A stretch of 64,000 nucleotides of DNA from Aliidiomarina taiwanensis. GTDB lineage: Bacteria; Pseudomonadota; Gammaproteobacteria; Enterobacterales; Alteromonadaceae. This document shows positions 54,456 to 63,764 of the stretch, in pieces (position 1 is the stretch's first letter; each line of letters begins with the position of its first letter). The notes below the pieces were generated by a model that did no database searches, was not told the origin of the DNA, and worked only from the letters and a program-made list of their open reading frames with translations. The stretch spans positions 1 through 64,000 of the forward strand of contig NZ_PIPQ01000002.1 of the NCBI RefSeq assembly GCF_003987015.1. The letters are read 5' to 3'. Both the position numbers and the translations under genes were made by a program.

Positions 54456-54956
54456 ATGGCAAAACATTCGAAAAAAGACAGCAACTACCGCACCATACTT
54501 GGCTTTACGTTAAGCAAGAAAGGGTGGAATAATGTGCTGATCTATCTAGTGCTTATTCTTATGTTTGTGTTTTATTTTATGCAGCACGACAGCGGTAAAA
54601 TTGCCGCACAAGCGGGTTGGCAACCATTTTCGGAACGTACGCTTGTGGCCATAGCTGACCATAAGGTGGCGCTTATACGGGTTGGTAACCAGTGGCAAGT
54701 GCAGCGGGGTGAACCCTTAGCTGAAGACGCCCAAAGCCGATGGTTACAAGCTTGGCAACAGCTCACCTTAAAACCAACAGAAGCCTTACTGCAAGGGCGA
54801 GAGTACCAAGTGGAACTAACCTTTGCCGACACAGAGGGCAGTGTGCGCGTGGGCGTGTTTTTTTATAACGGTGAAGCCTTAGTGGCACTGCCAGGCGCCG
54901 ACACTGTATTTCGTGTGACAAGTTCACAGCGGGACTTACAAGCCCACCACTTTTAA
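54456..54956 (+). CDS. Membrane-anchored hypothetical protein
   Basis: The 166-residue protein has a basic N terminus and one membrane helix (NVLIYLVLILMFVFYFM). A periplasmic domain follows, starting ISVARTLV-like in its beta pattern (TLVAIADHKVALIRVG). No known family is recognised. It lies 20 bp before mutM on the same strand, so the two may be cotranscribed. Confidence 0.6.
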   Translation: MAKHSKKDSNYRTILGFTLSKKGWNNVLIYLVLILMFVFYFMQHDSGKIAAQAGWQPFSERTLVAIADHKVALIRVGNQWQVQRGEPLAEDAQSRWLQAWQQLTLKPTEALLQGREYQVELTFADTEGSVRVGVFFYNGEALVALPGADTVFRVTSSQRDLQAHHF

Positions 54957-54976
54957 TAAGTTGAAGGACCCTAGTA

Positions 54977-55786
54977 GTGCCTGAATTACCTGAAGTTGAA
55001 GTAAGCCGGTTGGGTATTACACCCTATTTAGAGCAGCAAACTGTCGCCAAGGTGAATATTCACCATAAGCAACTGCGTTGGCCCATACCCGACGAGGTAG
55101 CCTTGCTTGAGGGCCAAGTAATACAGCGAGTGCAGCGCCGAGCCAAGTATTTGTTGCTGGAAAGTGCGCCGGGCACCTTGGTACTTCACTTGGGTATGTC
55201 GGGGCATTTAAAAGTGCTCCCTGCAGGCACGCCCTTGGTCAAGCATGACCACTTTGAGTTGATTACCGCCGCCGGGCAAAGCCTGCGGCTAAACGACACC
55301 CGCCGCTTCGGCTGTGTGCTTTGGCAAACAGACGACAACCCCTTAAGTCAGCTAGCCCATTTAGGGCCAGAGCCCCTTTCAGACGCATTTACCGATGACC
55401 ATTTGTTTACCCATTCGCGCGGGCGCCAAGCGTCGGTGAAAACGTTTATCATGGACAATAAAGTGGTGGTGGGTGTTGGTAATATTTATGCCAACGAGGC
55501 TTTGTTTATGAGTGGTATCGACCCTCGCCGCGCAGCCGGGCGAATTAGTAAGGCGCGTTACCTGAAATTAACCCAGGCTATTCGGCTGGTGTTAGCGCGA
55601 GCAATAGAGCAGGGCGGCACCACCTTGAAAGACTTTAGTCGTACCGACGGTCAACCCGGCTACTTCGCCCAAGAACTCGCCGTGTATGGGCAAGCAGGCA
55701 AACCCTGCCCACAGTGTGAACGGCCGCTAAGTGAGGCCCGCATTGGCCAGCGAAACACCATTTTTTGCAAGCGTTGCCAAACTTAA
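54977..55786 (+). CDS. mutM: MutM, formamidopyrimidine-DNA glycosylase
   Basis: MutM removes 8-oxoguanine and other oxidised purines and nicks the abasic site. Translation starts at GTG 54977, giving the essential PELPEVEVSR N terminus (catalytic proline 2 and glutamate 3). The C-terminal zinc finger is CPQCERPLSEARIGQRNTIF followed by CKRC. The 269-residue length is standard. Its end overlaps bioH by 4 bp, convergent. Confidence 0.96.
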   Translation: MPELPEVEVSRLGITPYLEQQTVAKVNIHHKQLRWPIPDEVALLEGQVIQRVQRRAKYLLLESAPGTLVLHLGMSGHLKVLPAGTPLVKHDHFELITAAGQSLRLNDTRRFGCVLWQTDDNPLSQLAHLGPEPLSDAFTDDHLFTHSRGRQASVKTFIMDNKVVVGVGNIYANEALFMSGIDPRRAAGRISKARYLKLTQAIRLVLARAIEQGGTTLKDFSRTDGQPGYFAQELAVYGQAGKPCPQCERPLSEARIGQRNTIFCKRCQT

Positions 55787-56559
55787 ATATTACTACGTAC
55801 AAAGGCTAATAATGTTTGGCAAAAGTGTGCAGGCTCATTCAAAAAAGGCGTATGAGCGCTGTCGTTGAACACTTCCATATGGTCAATGGGTTTGTGTATT
55901 TGCTCCGCTTGCGCCACAGGCACCAAGCTGTCGCGGCGGCCATAAATACGCAAGCTTGGGCAACTTAGCTGGGTAAATGCTTCGCGCAGGTCAATATGCT
56001 GTAGCCAGTTCAAACCAGCAAGCAGGGCTTCTGGTGCTGGGCTTGGGGCATGAGTCAACAGCTGGCTTAAAGCCCGTATGTCGTCTTTCATGTGGGGGCT
56101 GCCCATGGCTTGCACGGCAATAAAACGTTCAATGGTGGCTTTGTAGTCACGTTTCAGTTGCTTTTCAAACGCGGCCAGTACAGTAGGCTGAATGCCGGGC
56201 CAGTGGTCTGCTTGAGCAAACTTTGGCGTGCTTGCAACAAGTGCCAGCCGTTGCACGTTCAAATTGCCTCGAGCTGCCAAAGCGGTTGCAAACAAGCCGC
56301 CCATAGACCAGCCTAATAAATTCACCGGCCCCGTTTCGTGTTGCAGTAAGTGCTGCTCGAGAGCGGTAACCGCTTGCTCGAAATCTTCATAGCTCGCATG
56401 CCAAGGGCTTTGACCATAGCCGGGCAAATCCACCGTACGCATACGCAGCGAGTCTGTTAGTTCGTTCAAAATTGGCTGCCATACACCTTGATGCATCCCC
56501 CAGCCATGAAGAAACACCCAAGAGGCACCTGTGCCGTGTACGCTATCGCTGATTGTCAT
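55783..56559 (-). CDS. bioH: BioH, pimeloyl-ACP methyl ester esterase
   Basis: BioH frees pimeloyl-ACP from its methyl ester in biotin synthesis. The 258-residue alpha/beta hydrolase has FLHGWGMHQGVWQPI, the nucleophile elbow LLGWSMGGLFA, the acid RRDSLVPV and the histidine in DSAHTPFL. It is divergent from comF, the conserved bioH-comF arrangement. Confidence 0.92.
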   Translation of the reverse strand: MTISDSVHGTGASWVFLHGWGMHQGVWQPILNELTDSLRMRTVDLPGYGQSPWHASYEDFEQAVTALEQHLLQHETGPVNLLGWSMGGLFATALAARGNLNVQRLALVASTPKFAQADHWPGIQPTVLAAFEKQLKRDYKATIERFIAVQAMGSPHMKDDIRALSQLLTHAPSPAPEALLAGLNWLQHIDLREAFTQLSCPSLRIYGRRDSLVPVAQAEQIHKPIDHMEVFNDSAHTPFLNEPAHFCQTLLAFVRSNI

Positions 56560-56607
56560 GGTGTAAAACCCCTGCCTGCACTACTACTGAAAACGACGAA
56601 TGAAGGT

Positions 56608-57312
56608 ATGGTAGCTAGGTTCAGCAAGGGGGGCAAAAACATTTTTAAATTAACAACAAGCTGTACGTTATGTGCTGGGGCGGTGGCCCGTTGGTATGGG
56701 TTGTGCCTAACGTGTTTTGCCGACTTGCCTCGCTGTCCGCCACGTAACTTAAGAGCCTACATGCACCGTGCACCAGAGGGTGTGCGTTTACTTCTGGCAG
56801 CCTTGTGGTACCAGGCGGAAGTGCGCTTGTGGCTCCATGAGTTTAAGTTTCTAGGTCGTACTATTGAGGCAAACGCCATGGCGGCGCTGCTTGCTGCTCA
56901 AGTTATTACTTATTATCGGCGACGGCAATTACGGTTGCCGCAATTTTTAGTGCCTGTACCCATGACAGGGCGAGCATGGGCTGCACGGGGGTATAACCAA
57001 GCTGAACTCTTAGCCCAGGCAGTGAGTAAAGAATTAGGTATTCCTGTGCTTTTCCTGGTGCAACGGACGCGGCAAAACAAAAAGGCCCATCGGCTGAATG
57101 CACAAGAGCGAGCAGAAGGGTTGCAGCAGAGTTTTCGATTTCAAGGGAAAGGGAGTTTTACCTATGGGACGCGCTTGGCGTTAATAGATGATGTGTTAAC
57201 AACAGGCGCCACACTTGAGGCTGTCGCTTTAGCGATACCCCAAGCGGGCGTTATTATTGACGCTTGGACAGTGGCCTATACACCCCCGCCCAAGCTGAGC
57301 ACCCAACCTTAG
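56608..57312 (+). CDS. comF: ComF-family phosphoribosyltransferase-like protein
   Basis: The family contributes to natural transformation. From the ATG at 56608 (GAAGG upstream) it is 234 residues. It has an N-terminal zinc ribbon (CTLCAGAVARWYGLCLTC) and a C-terminal phosphoribosyltransferase fold with LVPVPMTGRAWAARGYNQAE and the PRPP loop ALIDDVLTTGATL. It is divergent from bioH. Since comM is disrupted, an intact comF means the competence pathway is only partly affected. Confidence 0.92.
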   Translation: MVARFSKGGKNIFKLTTSCTLCAGAVARWYGLCLTCFADLPRCPPRNLRAYMHRAPEGVRLLLAALWYQAEVRLWLHEFKFLGRTIEANAMAALLAAQVITYYRRRQLRLPQFLVPVPMTGRAWAARGYNQAELLAQAVSKELGIPVLFLVQRTRQNKKAHRLNAQERAEGLQQSFRFQGKGSFTYGTRLALIDDVLTTGATLEAVALAIPQAGVIIDAWTVAYTPPPKLSTQP

Positions 57313-59960
57313 TGGCTGTGTGCTTCTTCGTTGGCTTCTTCTTCCTCTTCGTCGGCTGCTGTGCCGTACACATACTGCGACCAGTAAATGGCATTACTCA
57401 GTAGCTTAGAAGTACCCCAGAAGAAGGCACGGAAGTTGAGGTTGTCGGCAAAGCCAATAACACGGCCTGCACCTAAACGGTGCGCCACAATAGCCGACTT
57501 GCCGCCCAGTACAGCGCGGTTTCCTTCCGAGGTAAAGCCAGCCAGAACTGGCTGTTCTGTGTAGCGCGCCACATCAACGAAGGGTGCTTCATTCACTTCA
57601 AAAGCAACCGTGCTGTTTTTGAACACAGGTAGTTCGTTACGCGGATAACCAACAGTGAGAGGGTGTGTTAAGTCGAGCTTGGCATTGAAAATAGCACCGG
57701 CCACACGTTGCTGCGCAAAGAAGTCGCTGCGGTCGCCGTAGCTTAAGCCTTCAGTTGGGAACTGTTCTTCAAAGGCGCTTTGCGCAACGGGCGTTGCTTT
57801 TAGCAGGTTGTTTTCACTTAACCAAACAGCTCCACCTTTTTGGCCAATAATAGTACCACCGTTACGTATCCAGCTCGTTAGCTGATTGCGGTGCTTCTCT
57901 GTGAGGCTGCTGTAACGTCCATTCACCATAATAATATGAGTGTAGCGAGACAGGTCGGTGCGGCTGAGGCGATCCAGTTCAACCTTACTAACCGGCAGAT
58001 TCACGTGGCGGTCTAGGTAGTACCACACTTCACCCGCTTCTTGGGTATTTACCCCATGACCAACCAACATGAGAACGCTGGGTGTGCGCGCAGGGTCGAT
58101 GCTGCGGCTACCAATGTCCATGCCGGTTGTTGGGGTTAGCCCAGAGGTTAACGTGGCCACTTCAATTTCGTTGCTGTCAGCAAAGGCTTGCAGATGTTCG
58201 CGCACCTGTGCCCATGGCATGCTTTGGTATGCACGGGTCACAATAACAGCGCCGCGCTCAAAAGCTTTGGTGCCTTCTGGCGTGCGTACTGTGACAGGGT
58301 CGACTGCAAGGCGAGCATGAATGCCTTTCTGTTGAAGCTGTGTTAATAAGCGTGGCGCGAAGTAGTGATCCCAGCCGAACATATAGCCCACACGGGTTTC
58401 ACCTAGGTTGTTACCTGCAAATGCTTCCGGACCAGTCCAAACCTGGTCACTCACTTTGAAACGGCGGCTGGTGCGCACAGCTTCAAATTCCACGTTAAAG
58501 GCCATTGGCAAGGTCCATGCCGAAACATCGTAGAAGGTGTTGTCGGGGAAGTCTTGACGGGTGCTGAACGCGCCTTTTAATAGGCGGTAGTTTCGCTGCA
58601 CCACAGGCACATAGTACGAAGTGCCGGCACTATAGGTTTTACCATTGTGCTTGAACGTGTCGGTCACTGGGTAGGCGTCTATGCGATGCTGGCGCAAAAT
58701 ATTCAGCAGCTCTGTCATACGCGCGTCGCCTTGTTCGGCACGCAGCAAGAAGCCGTCATGGCGCTCGGCTTTCGCAAGCTCAATGTTTTCTTTGAAAAAG
58801 CGCTGTTGGAAGTCAAGCAGGCCAGCGCGCTCTTCATAGGCTCCACGAATAGTAGAAAGCGAAGTAACAAACTGGTTACGCACCGAGAATGGGAAAGTAA
58901 TGACGCCATTCACAGTATCTTGGACGTGGCCACGGCTGGAAGCCTGCTCAAACAAAATACCAATGGTGCCTTGAGCGTCTGGATAGCTGGAGCCTTTACC
59001 GTAATAAAAGTCGTCGAAGGACTCTTCCGTGTAGTACAGGCTATTAATTTCGTCGAGTGCTTCCGCATGGTATTCCGCAAGCTTCTCGGTAAAGGTCACG
59101 TTTTCATCCGGCGTGTCTGGGTTTTTCCGTGAAGGAATACCAGGCTGGAAGAAGTACGTAGAGCTACTGCCCATTTCATGGTGGTCAGTAAGCACGTTTG
59201 GCAGCCATGCTTGGTATACAGCAATACGAGCACGCGACTCTGGGTGTTGCAGTAAAAGCCAGTCACGGTTTAAGTCAAACCAATAATGGTTTTGACGGCC
59301 ACGAAGCCAAGACTGGTTGTGCTCGACGTCTTGTGTGTCTGTGCCCTGGGTCATGCTGCGGAATTGGTTTGCCCACTGAGCAAAGCGACCAAGGCCGTCT
59401 GGGTTTAGTGACGGGTCAAGTAAAATAACGGTATTGTCTAACCAGGCGTCAATTTCTTCGCCTTGGGCCGCCGCTAAATAATAGGCTGTTAACAGAGAAG
59501 CGTTGGAGCCAGACGACTCGTCGCCGTGCACACTAAACCCTGCATAAATGACAAGAGGGGCTGACGCAGCGTCTACGTTTTGGCTCGGGTCTGAAACCGC
59601 TAAGTGCGCTTGACGCATTTCTTCTAGGCGGTCTTTGTTTTTCGCTGCACTGACTTTCACAATTACCAAAGGACGTTGCTCGTGTGTGCGGCCAATTTCT
59701 TCAATAGTGAAGCGGTCGCTGTGCTCAGCAAGCACTTCCATGTAACGCACCAGCATGTCGTGGCGTACATGCCATTGTCCTACTTCGTGCCCTAACACCT
59801 CGGCAGGAGTGGGTACACTTGGGTCGTAGCTAACGTTTTTCGGTAAGTAATAATCCAGCGTCACATTGTCGATGTCGCGGCCGCCGTCGTAGGCATGGGC
59901 CGAAACTCCCAACGTAAACAGCATGAGAAAGGCGCTGACGCGCATAAACCATTTTTGCAT
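57309..59960 (-). CDS. Secreted M14-family zinc carboxypeptidase
   Basis: The ATG at 59960 follows AGAGGAA, giving 883 residues with a signal peptide (FMRVSAFLMLFTLGVSAHA). The zinc-binding residues lie in FSVHGDESSGSNASLL (histidine and glutamate) and LTDHHEMGSSSTYFF. After the peptidase domain there is a long region ending in an acidic, histidine-tipped tail (DEEEEEANEEAHSH), perhaps a beta-sandwich or glutamine-amidotransferase-like domain with a FADNLNFRAFFWG motif. Similar large secreted peptidases are common in marine Alteromonadales that live on protein. It converges on comF, overlapping by 4 bp. Confidence 0.85.
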   Translation of the reverse strand: MQKWFMRVSAFLMLFTLGVSAHAYDGGRDIDNVTLDYYLPKNVSYDPSVPTPAEVLGHEVGQWHVRHDMLVRYMEVLAEHSDRFTIEEIGRTHEQRPLVIVKVSAAKNKDRLEEMRQAHLAVSDPSQNVDAASAPLVIYAGFSVHGDESSGSNASLLTAYYLAAAQGEEIDAWLDNTVILLDPSLNPDGLGRFAQWANQFRSMTQGTDTQDVEHNQSWLRGRQNHYWFDLNRDWLLLQHPESRARIAVYQAWLPNVLTDHHEMGSSSTYFFQPGIPSRKNPDTPDENVTFTEKLAEYHAEALDEINSLYYTEESFDDFYYGKGSSYPDAQGTIGILFEQASSRGHVQDTVNGVITFPFSVRNQFVTSLSTIRGAYEERAGLLDFQQRFFKENIELAKAERHDGFLLRAEQGDARMTELLNILRQHRIDAYPVTDTFKHNGKTYSAGTSYYVPVVQRNYRLLKGAFSTRQDFPDNTFYDVSAWTLPMAFNVEFEAVRTSRRFKVSDQVWTGPEAFAGNNLGETRVGYMFGWDHYFAPRLLTQLQQKGIHARLAVDPVTVRTPEGTKAFERGAVIVTRAYQSMPWAQVREHLQAFADSNEIEVATLTSGLTPTTGMDIGSRSIDPARTPSVLMLVGHGVNTQEAGEVWYYLDRHVNLPVSKVELDRLSRTDLSRYTHIIMVNGRYSSLTEKHRNQLTSWIRNGGTIIGQKGGAVWLSENNLLKATPVAQSAFEEQFPTEGLSYGDRSDFFAQQRVAGAIFNAKLDLTHPLTVGYPRNELPVFKNSTVAFEVNEAPFVDVARYTEQPVLAGFTSEGNRAVLGGKSAIVAHRLGAGRVIGFADNLNFRAFFWGTSKLLSNAIYWSQYVYGTAADEEEEEANEEAHSH

Positions 59961-60128
59961 GTGTTGATTCCTCTTGTTTAAGTGCCAACACGCTAGCAAA
60001 AGTGTAGTAGCTGGGCTAGCGAATCACTATGCAATGCCCGTAGTTTGCGATAGAATAAACCATACTGATTTAGTCGGGTATTCCGACGTATTTAAATAGC
60101 AAGTTAACCAAAAGAAGGTGATTGCAGG

Positions 60129-60707
60129 ATGATTCGTATTTCCGACAGTGCTCAAAAGCATTTCCGCGAGCTTCTTAAAGAGCAAGAAGACGGCACAAAT
60201 ATTCGTGTTTTCGTGGTGAATCCAGGGCAAGCAAATGCTGAGTGTGGCGTTTCTTATTGCCCACCCTCATCTATGGAAAGTGACGATATTATTCTTCCGT
60301 TTTCAGGGTTTGACGCCGTGGTGGACGAGCAAAGTGCGCCCTTCTTAGAAGACGCAGAAATTGACTATGTTGAACAAGAGCTTGGTTCACAGCTTACGCT
60401 GAAGGCACCCAATGCGAAAGCAAAAAAAGTTGCCGACGACGCTCCATTAATTGAGCGCGTAGACTACATGATACAAAGCCAAATAAACCCGCAGCTAGCG
60501 AGCCATGGTGGTCAAGTTGTTGTGACTGAAATTACCGACGACGGCATTGCCATATTGCAGTTTGGTGGTGGTTGTAATGGCTGTGCCATGGTCGACGTCA
60601 CCTTACAAAACGGTATTGAAAAGCAATTGTTAGCTGAGTTCCCAGGCGAGCTCAAAGGGGTACGTGACGCCACTGAGCACGCGCCGGGTGAGCACTCGTA
60701 CTACTAA
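60129..60707 (+). CDS. nfuA: NfuA, Fe-S cluster carrier
   Basis: NfuA delivers 4Fe-4S clusters to apoproteins, especially under stress. The 192-residue protein joins a degenerate A-type domain, starting [16 protein letters not shown], to a C-terminal Nfu domain with the cluster-binding [16 protein letters not shown]. Length and domain order are standard for Gammaproteobacteria. Confidence 0.96.
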   Translation: MIRISDSAQKHFRELLKEQEDGTNIRVFVVNPGQANAECGVSYCPPSSMESDDIILPFSGFDAVVDEQSAPFLEDAEIDYVEQELGSQLTLKAPNAKAKKVADDAPLIERVDYMIQSQINPQLASHGGQVVVTEITDDGIAILQFGGGCNGCAMVDVTLQNGIEKQLLAEFPGELKGVRDATEHAPGEHSYY

Positions 60708-60743
60708 TCCTTCCGTTGTGCGAGCGTTAGCAAAGGCCCGAGC

Positions 60744-61820
60744 TTAATCGGGCCACTGCCCTTGCTGGTCTTGTCGAATCCACTGCATGGAAAACCAATA
60801 GTAACGGCCCCGCAAAGACTTGCTTGGGGCCGTACAATTATAGCGTGAGCGTCCAACCGGTAGGTCTTTGTTGGTTTGCACGCGAAAACGAGTTTCTGAA
60901 AGCCATTCTGGCTTATAAATTTCCCCACTAATAAAACACTGCACCTGATGTGTATGTATGTCTGCGGTATCCATTTCTACTTCCACATAGGGCTTGGTTT
61001 CGTGGTAAGCCAGCAGTGTGTCTTCGTACTTTAAGTTGGTCACAGGAAAGTTTAAAGCAGCCATTTTGGTGTCAAGCGTATTGATGTTCGAATAAATGCC
61101 TGCGGCTGCAAAACGTGGAATAGCCTGCATATCCGAACGAGGGCCAGCACCGCCTGAATGCTGGCCAAAAGCTGTGTAACCTAACTCTTTCACTATAGCT
61201 TTTAATGCATTGTCGTACTCACCGTATGGGTAAGCAAAAAGCTTATGCTGAATGCCGACATGCTGTTCCAGCAGCGCTTGTGCGTTTTCTATGTTCTCGA
61301 CGACACGGGTGCGCCAGGCATCGTTGGACTCATTGGCTTTACGCATGGGCAGGTGCGCATGATCACTGCTGTGGTTTGCAATGACCACTCCTTCTTGGTG
61401 CAGCGTTTGCAGTTGTGTCCAGCTCATATAGTGACCAGGGGTGTCGCCAATAAAGTCCGTGCTAACAAACAAGGCCCAAGGCATATTAAATTCTTTCAAA
61501 ATGGGCCGAGCGGCATTAAATATATTTTGGTAAGCGTCGTCAAAGGTAATAACGACAGACTTTTCAGGTAGTTCCTTTTCACCACGCATACCAGCTAGGG
61601 CGTGGTGTAAGTCAATCACTGCAAAGTTATTGTCGCGCAGGTAGCCTAAGTGGCTGCGCAGTTCGTCGGGGGACACACTGGTTACTCGGGGCGTGGTTTC
61701 GCTGACATGGTGGTACAATAAAATACTGACTGATTGTGCATAAGTACTGGCGCTAAAAAGCAGAAGTCCAAATAAACTTATGGCACGTGCTAACCGGTGA
61801 AAGGGTGTTCGATTCAGCAT
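60744..61820 (-). CDS. Secreted polysaccharide deacetylase-family protein
   Basis: The 358-residue protein has a signal peptide (LFGLLLFSASTYA) and a NodB-type deacetylase domain: VSILLYHHVSETTP, the catalytic VITFDDAYQ and the metal-binding NHSSDHAHL. A C-terminal beta-rich extension has two cysteines (QCFIS and YNCTA). It probably acts on cell-wall or exopolysaccharide glycans. Its start codon overlaps that of the divergent MATE gene in the palindrome GCATGC. Confidence 0.83.
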   Translation of the reverse strand: MLNRTPFHRLARAISLFGLLLFSASTYAQSVSILLYHHVSETTPRVTSVSPDELRSHLGYLRDNNFAVIDLHHALAGMRGEKELPEKSVVITFDDAYQNIFNAARPILKEFNMPWALFVSTDFIGDTPGHYMSWTQLQTLHQEGVVIANHSSDHAHLPMRKANESNDAWRTRVVENIENAQALLEQHVGIQHKLFAYPYGEYDNALKAIVKELGYTAFGQHSGGAGPRSDMQAIPRFAAAGIYSNINTLDTKMAALNFPVTNLKYEDTLLAYHETKPYVEVEMDTADIHTHQVQCFISGEIYKPEWLSETRFRVQTNKDLPVGRSRYNCTAPSKSLRGRYYWFSMQWIRQDQQGQWPD

Positions 61821-63135
61821 GCAAGCCTCTTTAATTACAAAAAAACATCATAAAACAATGTTCGCAATTGCCTTGCCCATGGTGGTTTCGAATATCGCGG
61901 CACCACTCCTTGGGCTTGTAGATACGGCCATCATAGGTCATTTGCCCGACGCTATCTACTTAAGTGCAGTGGCGCTTGGGGCTATGGTGGTCAGTTTTAT
62001 CTATTTATTGGCCGTGTTTTTACGTATGTCCACCACGGGGCTTATTGCCCAAGCCTTTGGCGCGCAAGACATAAAGGCACAACGTCAGGTGTTCTTTGAC
62101 GGCGCTTTGTTTGCCCTCGTGTTGGGTCTAGGTGTGCTGGCGCTCAGCCCGTTCTTGTTGCCTTTGGTTTGGCATGTGGTGGAAGCCTCAGGCCCATTGC
62201 AAGAATTAACTGCACGCTACATTCAAATTCGGTTTTGGGGCGCCCCGGCAGCCATGCTCACCCTGGTGATGTTGGGCGTATTGCTAGGCCTGCAAAAAGC
62301 CCGTCATGCCATGATATTAGTAATTGCCACCAACGCCATTAATGTGGTGGGCGACGTGGTGCTGATTATTGGCTTGGACATGAATGTCACCGGTGCTGCA
62401 TTGGCAACAGTTCTAGCGGAGTGGGTGTCAGCTGGGCTGGGCTTGTACTTTGTTGCTCAGCATTTAGGCTTGAGGCGGAAAGACTTTCCTAAGGCAAGCC
62501 TGAGCAGGCTGCGCGCCATGTTTCAACTCAACCGCGACATTTTTATACGCTCTATATTATTGCACGCCTGCATGGCCTTGATGACCATTTGGGCCAGTTA
62601 CCAAGGCCAGCTGTATGTGGCCGCAAACGCGGTACTGCTTCAGTTCTTAACGCTTATTTCGTTAGGCTTAGACGGTGTCGCTTATTCAGCGGAAGCGCTT
62701 ATTGGCGAGTCCAAAGGCAAGAAAGACAGTCAAGCTGGGCGTGTTTGGTTGCGGGTTTGTTTATTTTGGTCAGGCGTTTTTGCCGTAGCCTATGCGCTTG
62801 TGTTTGCGTTGTTTGGTAGCGCTATTATCCAGCTGATCACGGACATCCCCGAAGTAATTGCCACCGCCCGAGTGTACTTGCCTTGGGTTGTGCTTCTGCC
62901 TTTACTGGCCCATTGGAGTTACTTGTTTGACGGAGTTTTTATTGGGGTTTCAGCCAGTACCGCCATGCGTAACACCATGGCGACGGCAGCTTTTTGCGTG
63001 TACCTCCCTGTGTTGTGGCTGAGCCAAGAGTTAGGAAACCATGGTCTGTGGCTAGCGCTTTCCTGCTTTATGCTGGCGCGGGGTGTGGCACAGGCCTGGG
63101 TGTTGAAGCGACGTCAATTACTCCAGTTTGCCTAA
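61819..63135 (+). CDS. MATE-family efflux transporter (DinF-like)
   Basis: The 438-residue protein has about twelve hydrophobic segments and the MATE/DinF opening MVVSNIAAPLLGLVDTAIIG. DinF-type transporters export toxic compounds by proton or sodium antiport and are often SOS-linked; a SulA-like gene lies nearby. No ribosome site is obvious at 61819; a downstream ATG at 61858 (MFAIALPM) is possible. It converges on the CtaG-like gene, overlapping by 4 bp. Confidence 0.88.
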   Translation: MQASLITKKHHKTMFAIALPMVVSNIAAPLLGLVDTAIIGHLPDAIYLSAVALGAMVVSFIYLLAVFLRMSTTGLIAQAFGAQDIKAQRQVFFDGALFALVLGLGVLALSPFLLPLVWHVVEASGPLQELTARYIQIRFWGAPAAMLTLVMLGVLLGLQKARHAMILVIATNAINVVGDVVLIIGLDMNVTGAALATVLAEWVSAGLGLYFVAQHLGLRRKDFPKASLSRLRAMFQLNRDIFIRSILLHACMALMTIWASYQGQLYVAANAVLLQFLTLISLGLDGVAYSAEALIGESKGKKDSQAGRVWLRVCLFWSGVFAVAYALVFALFGSAIIQLITDIPEVIATARVYLPWVVLLPLLAHWSYLFDGVFIGVSASTAMRNTMATAAFCVYLPVLWLSQELGNHGLWLALSCFMLARGVAQAWVLKRRQLLQFA

Positions 63136-63638
63136 GTGTCTGAAGCTTCGGTAAAAGAGAGGTGCTGCACTGAAAACTGTAATTCCACTTGTTCAACACG
63201 CGCAGGCATACCTTGGCTGAGCACAAAGGAAATGGGTACCTGCATACTGGCCTTCGGGTCTAACTGTAGGCGCTGAAAACAGGCGCAGGTCAGTTTATTC
63301 AGGTATAAATTGGCCACCCCAGGCCAAATACGGCTATTTAGCTCAAAGCTGACAGTTTGGGTGCTTGTATTGGTTAGGGTGATAAAGCTATACACAGGCT
63401 GACCAACCGCCAAATATTGCAGCGGTTGGTGTTGACCTAGGCGAACGACATGGTGGCTCTGTTCCTTAAATACAAAACGCATGGGGAGGCGTTTAGCAGT
63501 GTCAGCGATTGTTGGCAAGCTGTGGTCTAACAGGAAGTATTCGTCGCCGAGCGGCCTGTGCGGATAAAGAGGGAGCAGTGCATAGCCAACGGCAAAGAGC
63601 ATAACGGCCATTGCGACTCCGGGAATGATGCCTTTCAT
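63132..63638 (-). CDS. CtaG/Cox11-like cytochrome c oxidase assembly protein (tentative)
   Basis: The 168-residue protein has one N-terminal membrane helix (IPGVAMAVMLFAVGYALL) and a beta-rich periplasmic domain. The segment NLYLNKLTCACFQRLQLDPK resembles the CtaG/Cox11 copper site (NKIQCFCFxxQxLxPGE), with the CxC pair present. Such proteins insert copper B into cytochrome oxidase. The gene is isolated from cox genes in this window, so the assignment rests on the motif. Confidence 0.6.
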   Translation of the reverse strand: MKGIIPGVAMAVMLFAVGYALLPLYPHRPLGDEYFLLDHSLPTIADTAKRLPMRFVFKEQSHHVVRLGQHQPLQYLAVGQPVYSFITLTNTSTQTVSFELNSRIWPGVANLYLNKLTCACFQRLQLDPKASMQVPISFVLSQGMPARVEQVELQFSVQHLSFTEASDT

Positions 63639-63714
63639 AGCTTGCTGTACGCTTATGTGGGTGTGTTGCCATGAGTGTAGAGGCAGGCAGGGGGGAAAGG
63701 TAGTCCGCTAAAGC

Positions 63715-63745
63715 TGAAAAAAAAGGGGCTGCAGAGTACAGCCCC
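63715..63745 (-). terminator. Rho-independent terminator downstream of the SulA-like gene
   Basis: On the minus strand GGGGCTG-TACTCTG-CAGCCCC forms a 7-bp GC-rich stem followed by eight T. It lies 19 bases after the SulA-like stop at 63765 and should end that transcript. Confidence 0.85.
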
Positions 63746-63764
63746 AACAAACACCCCATGGGGA

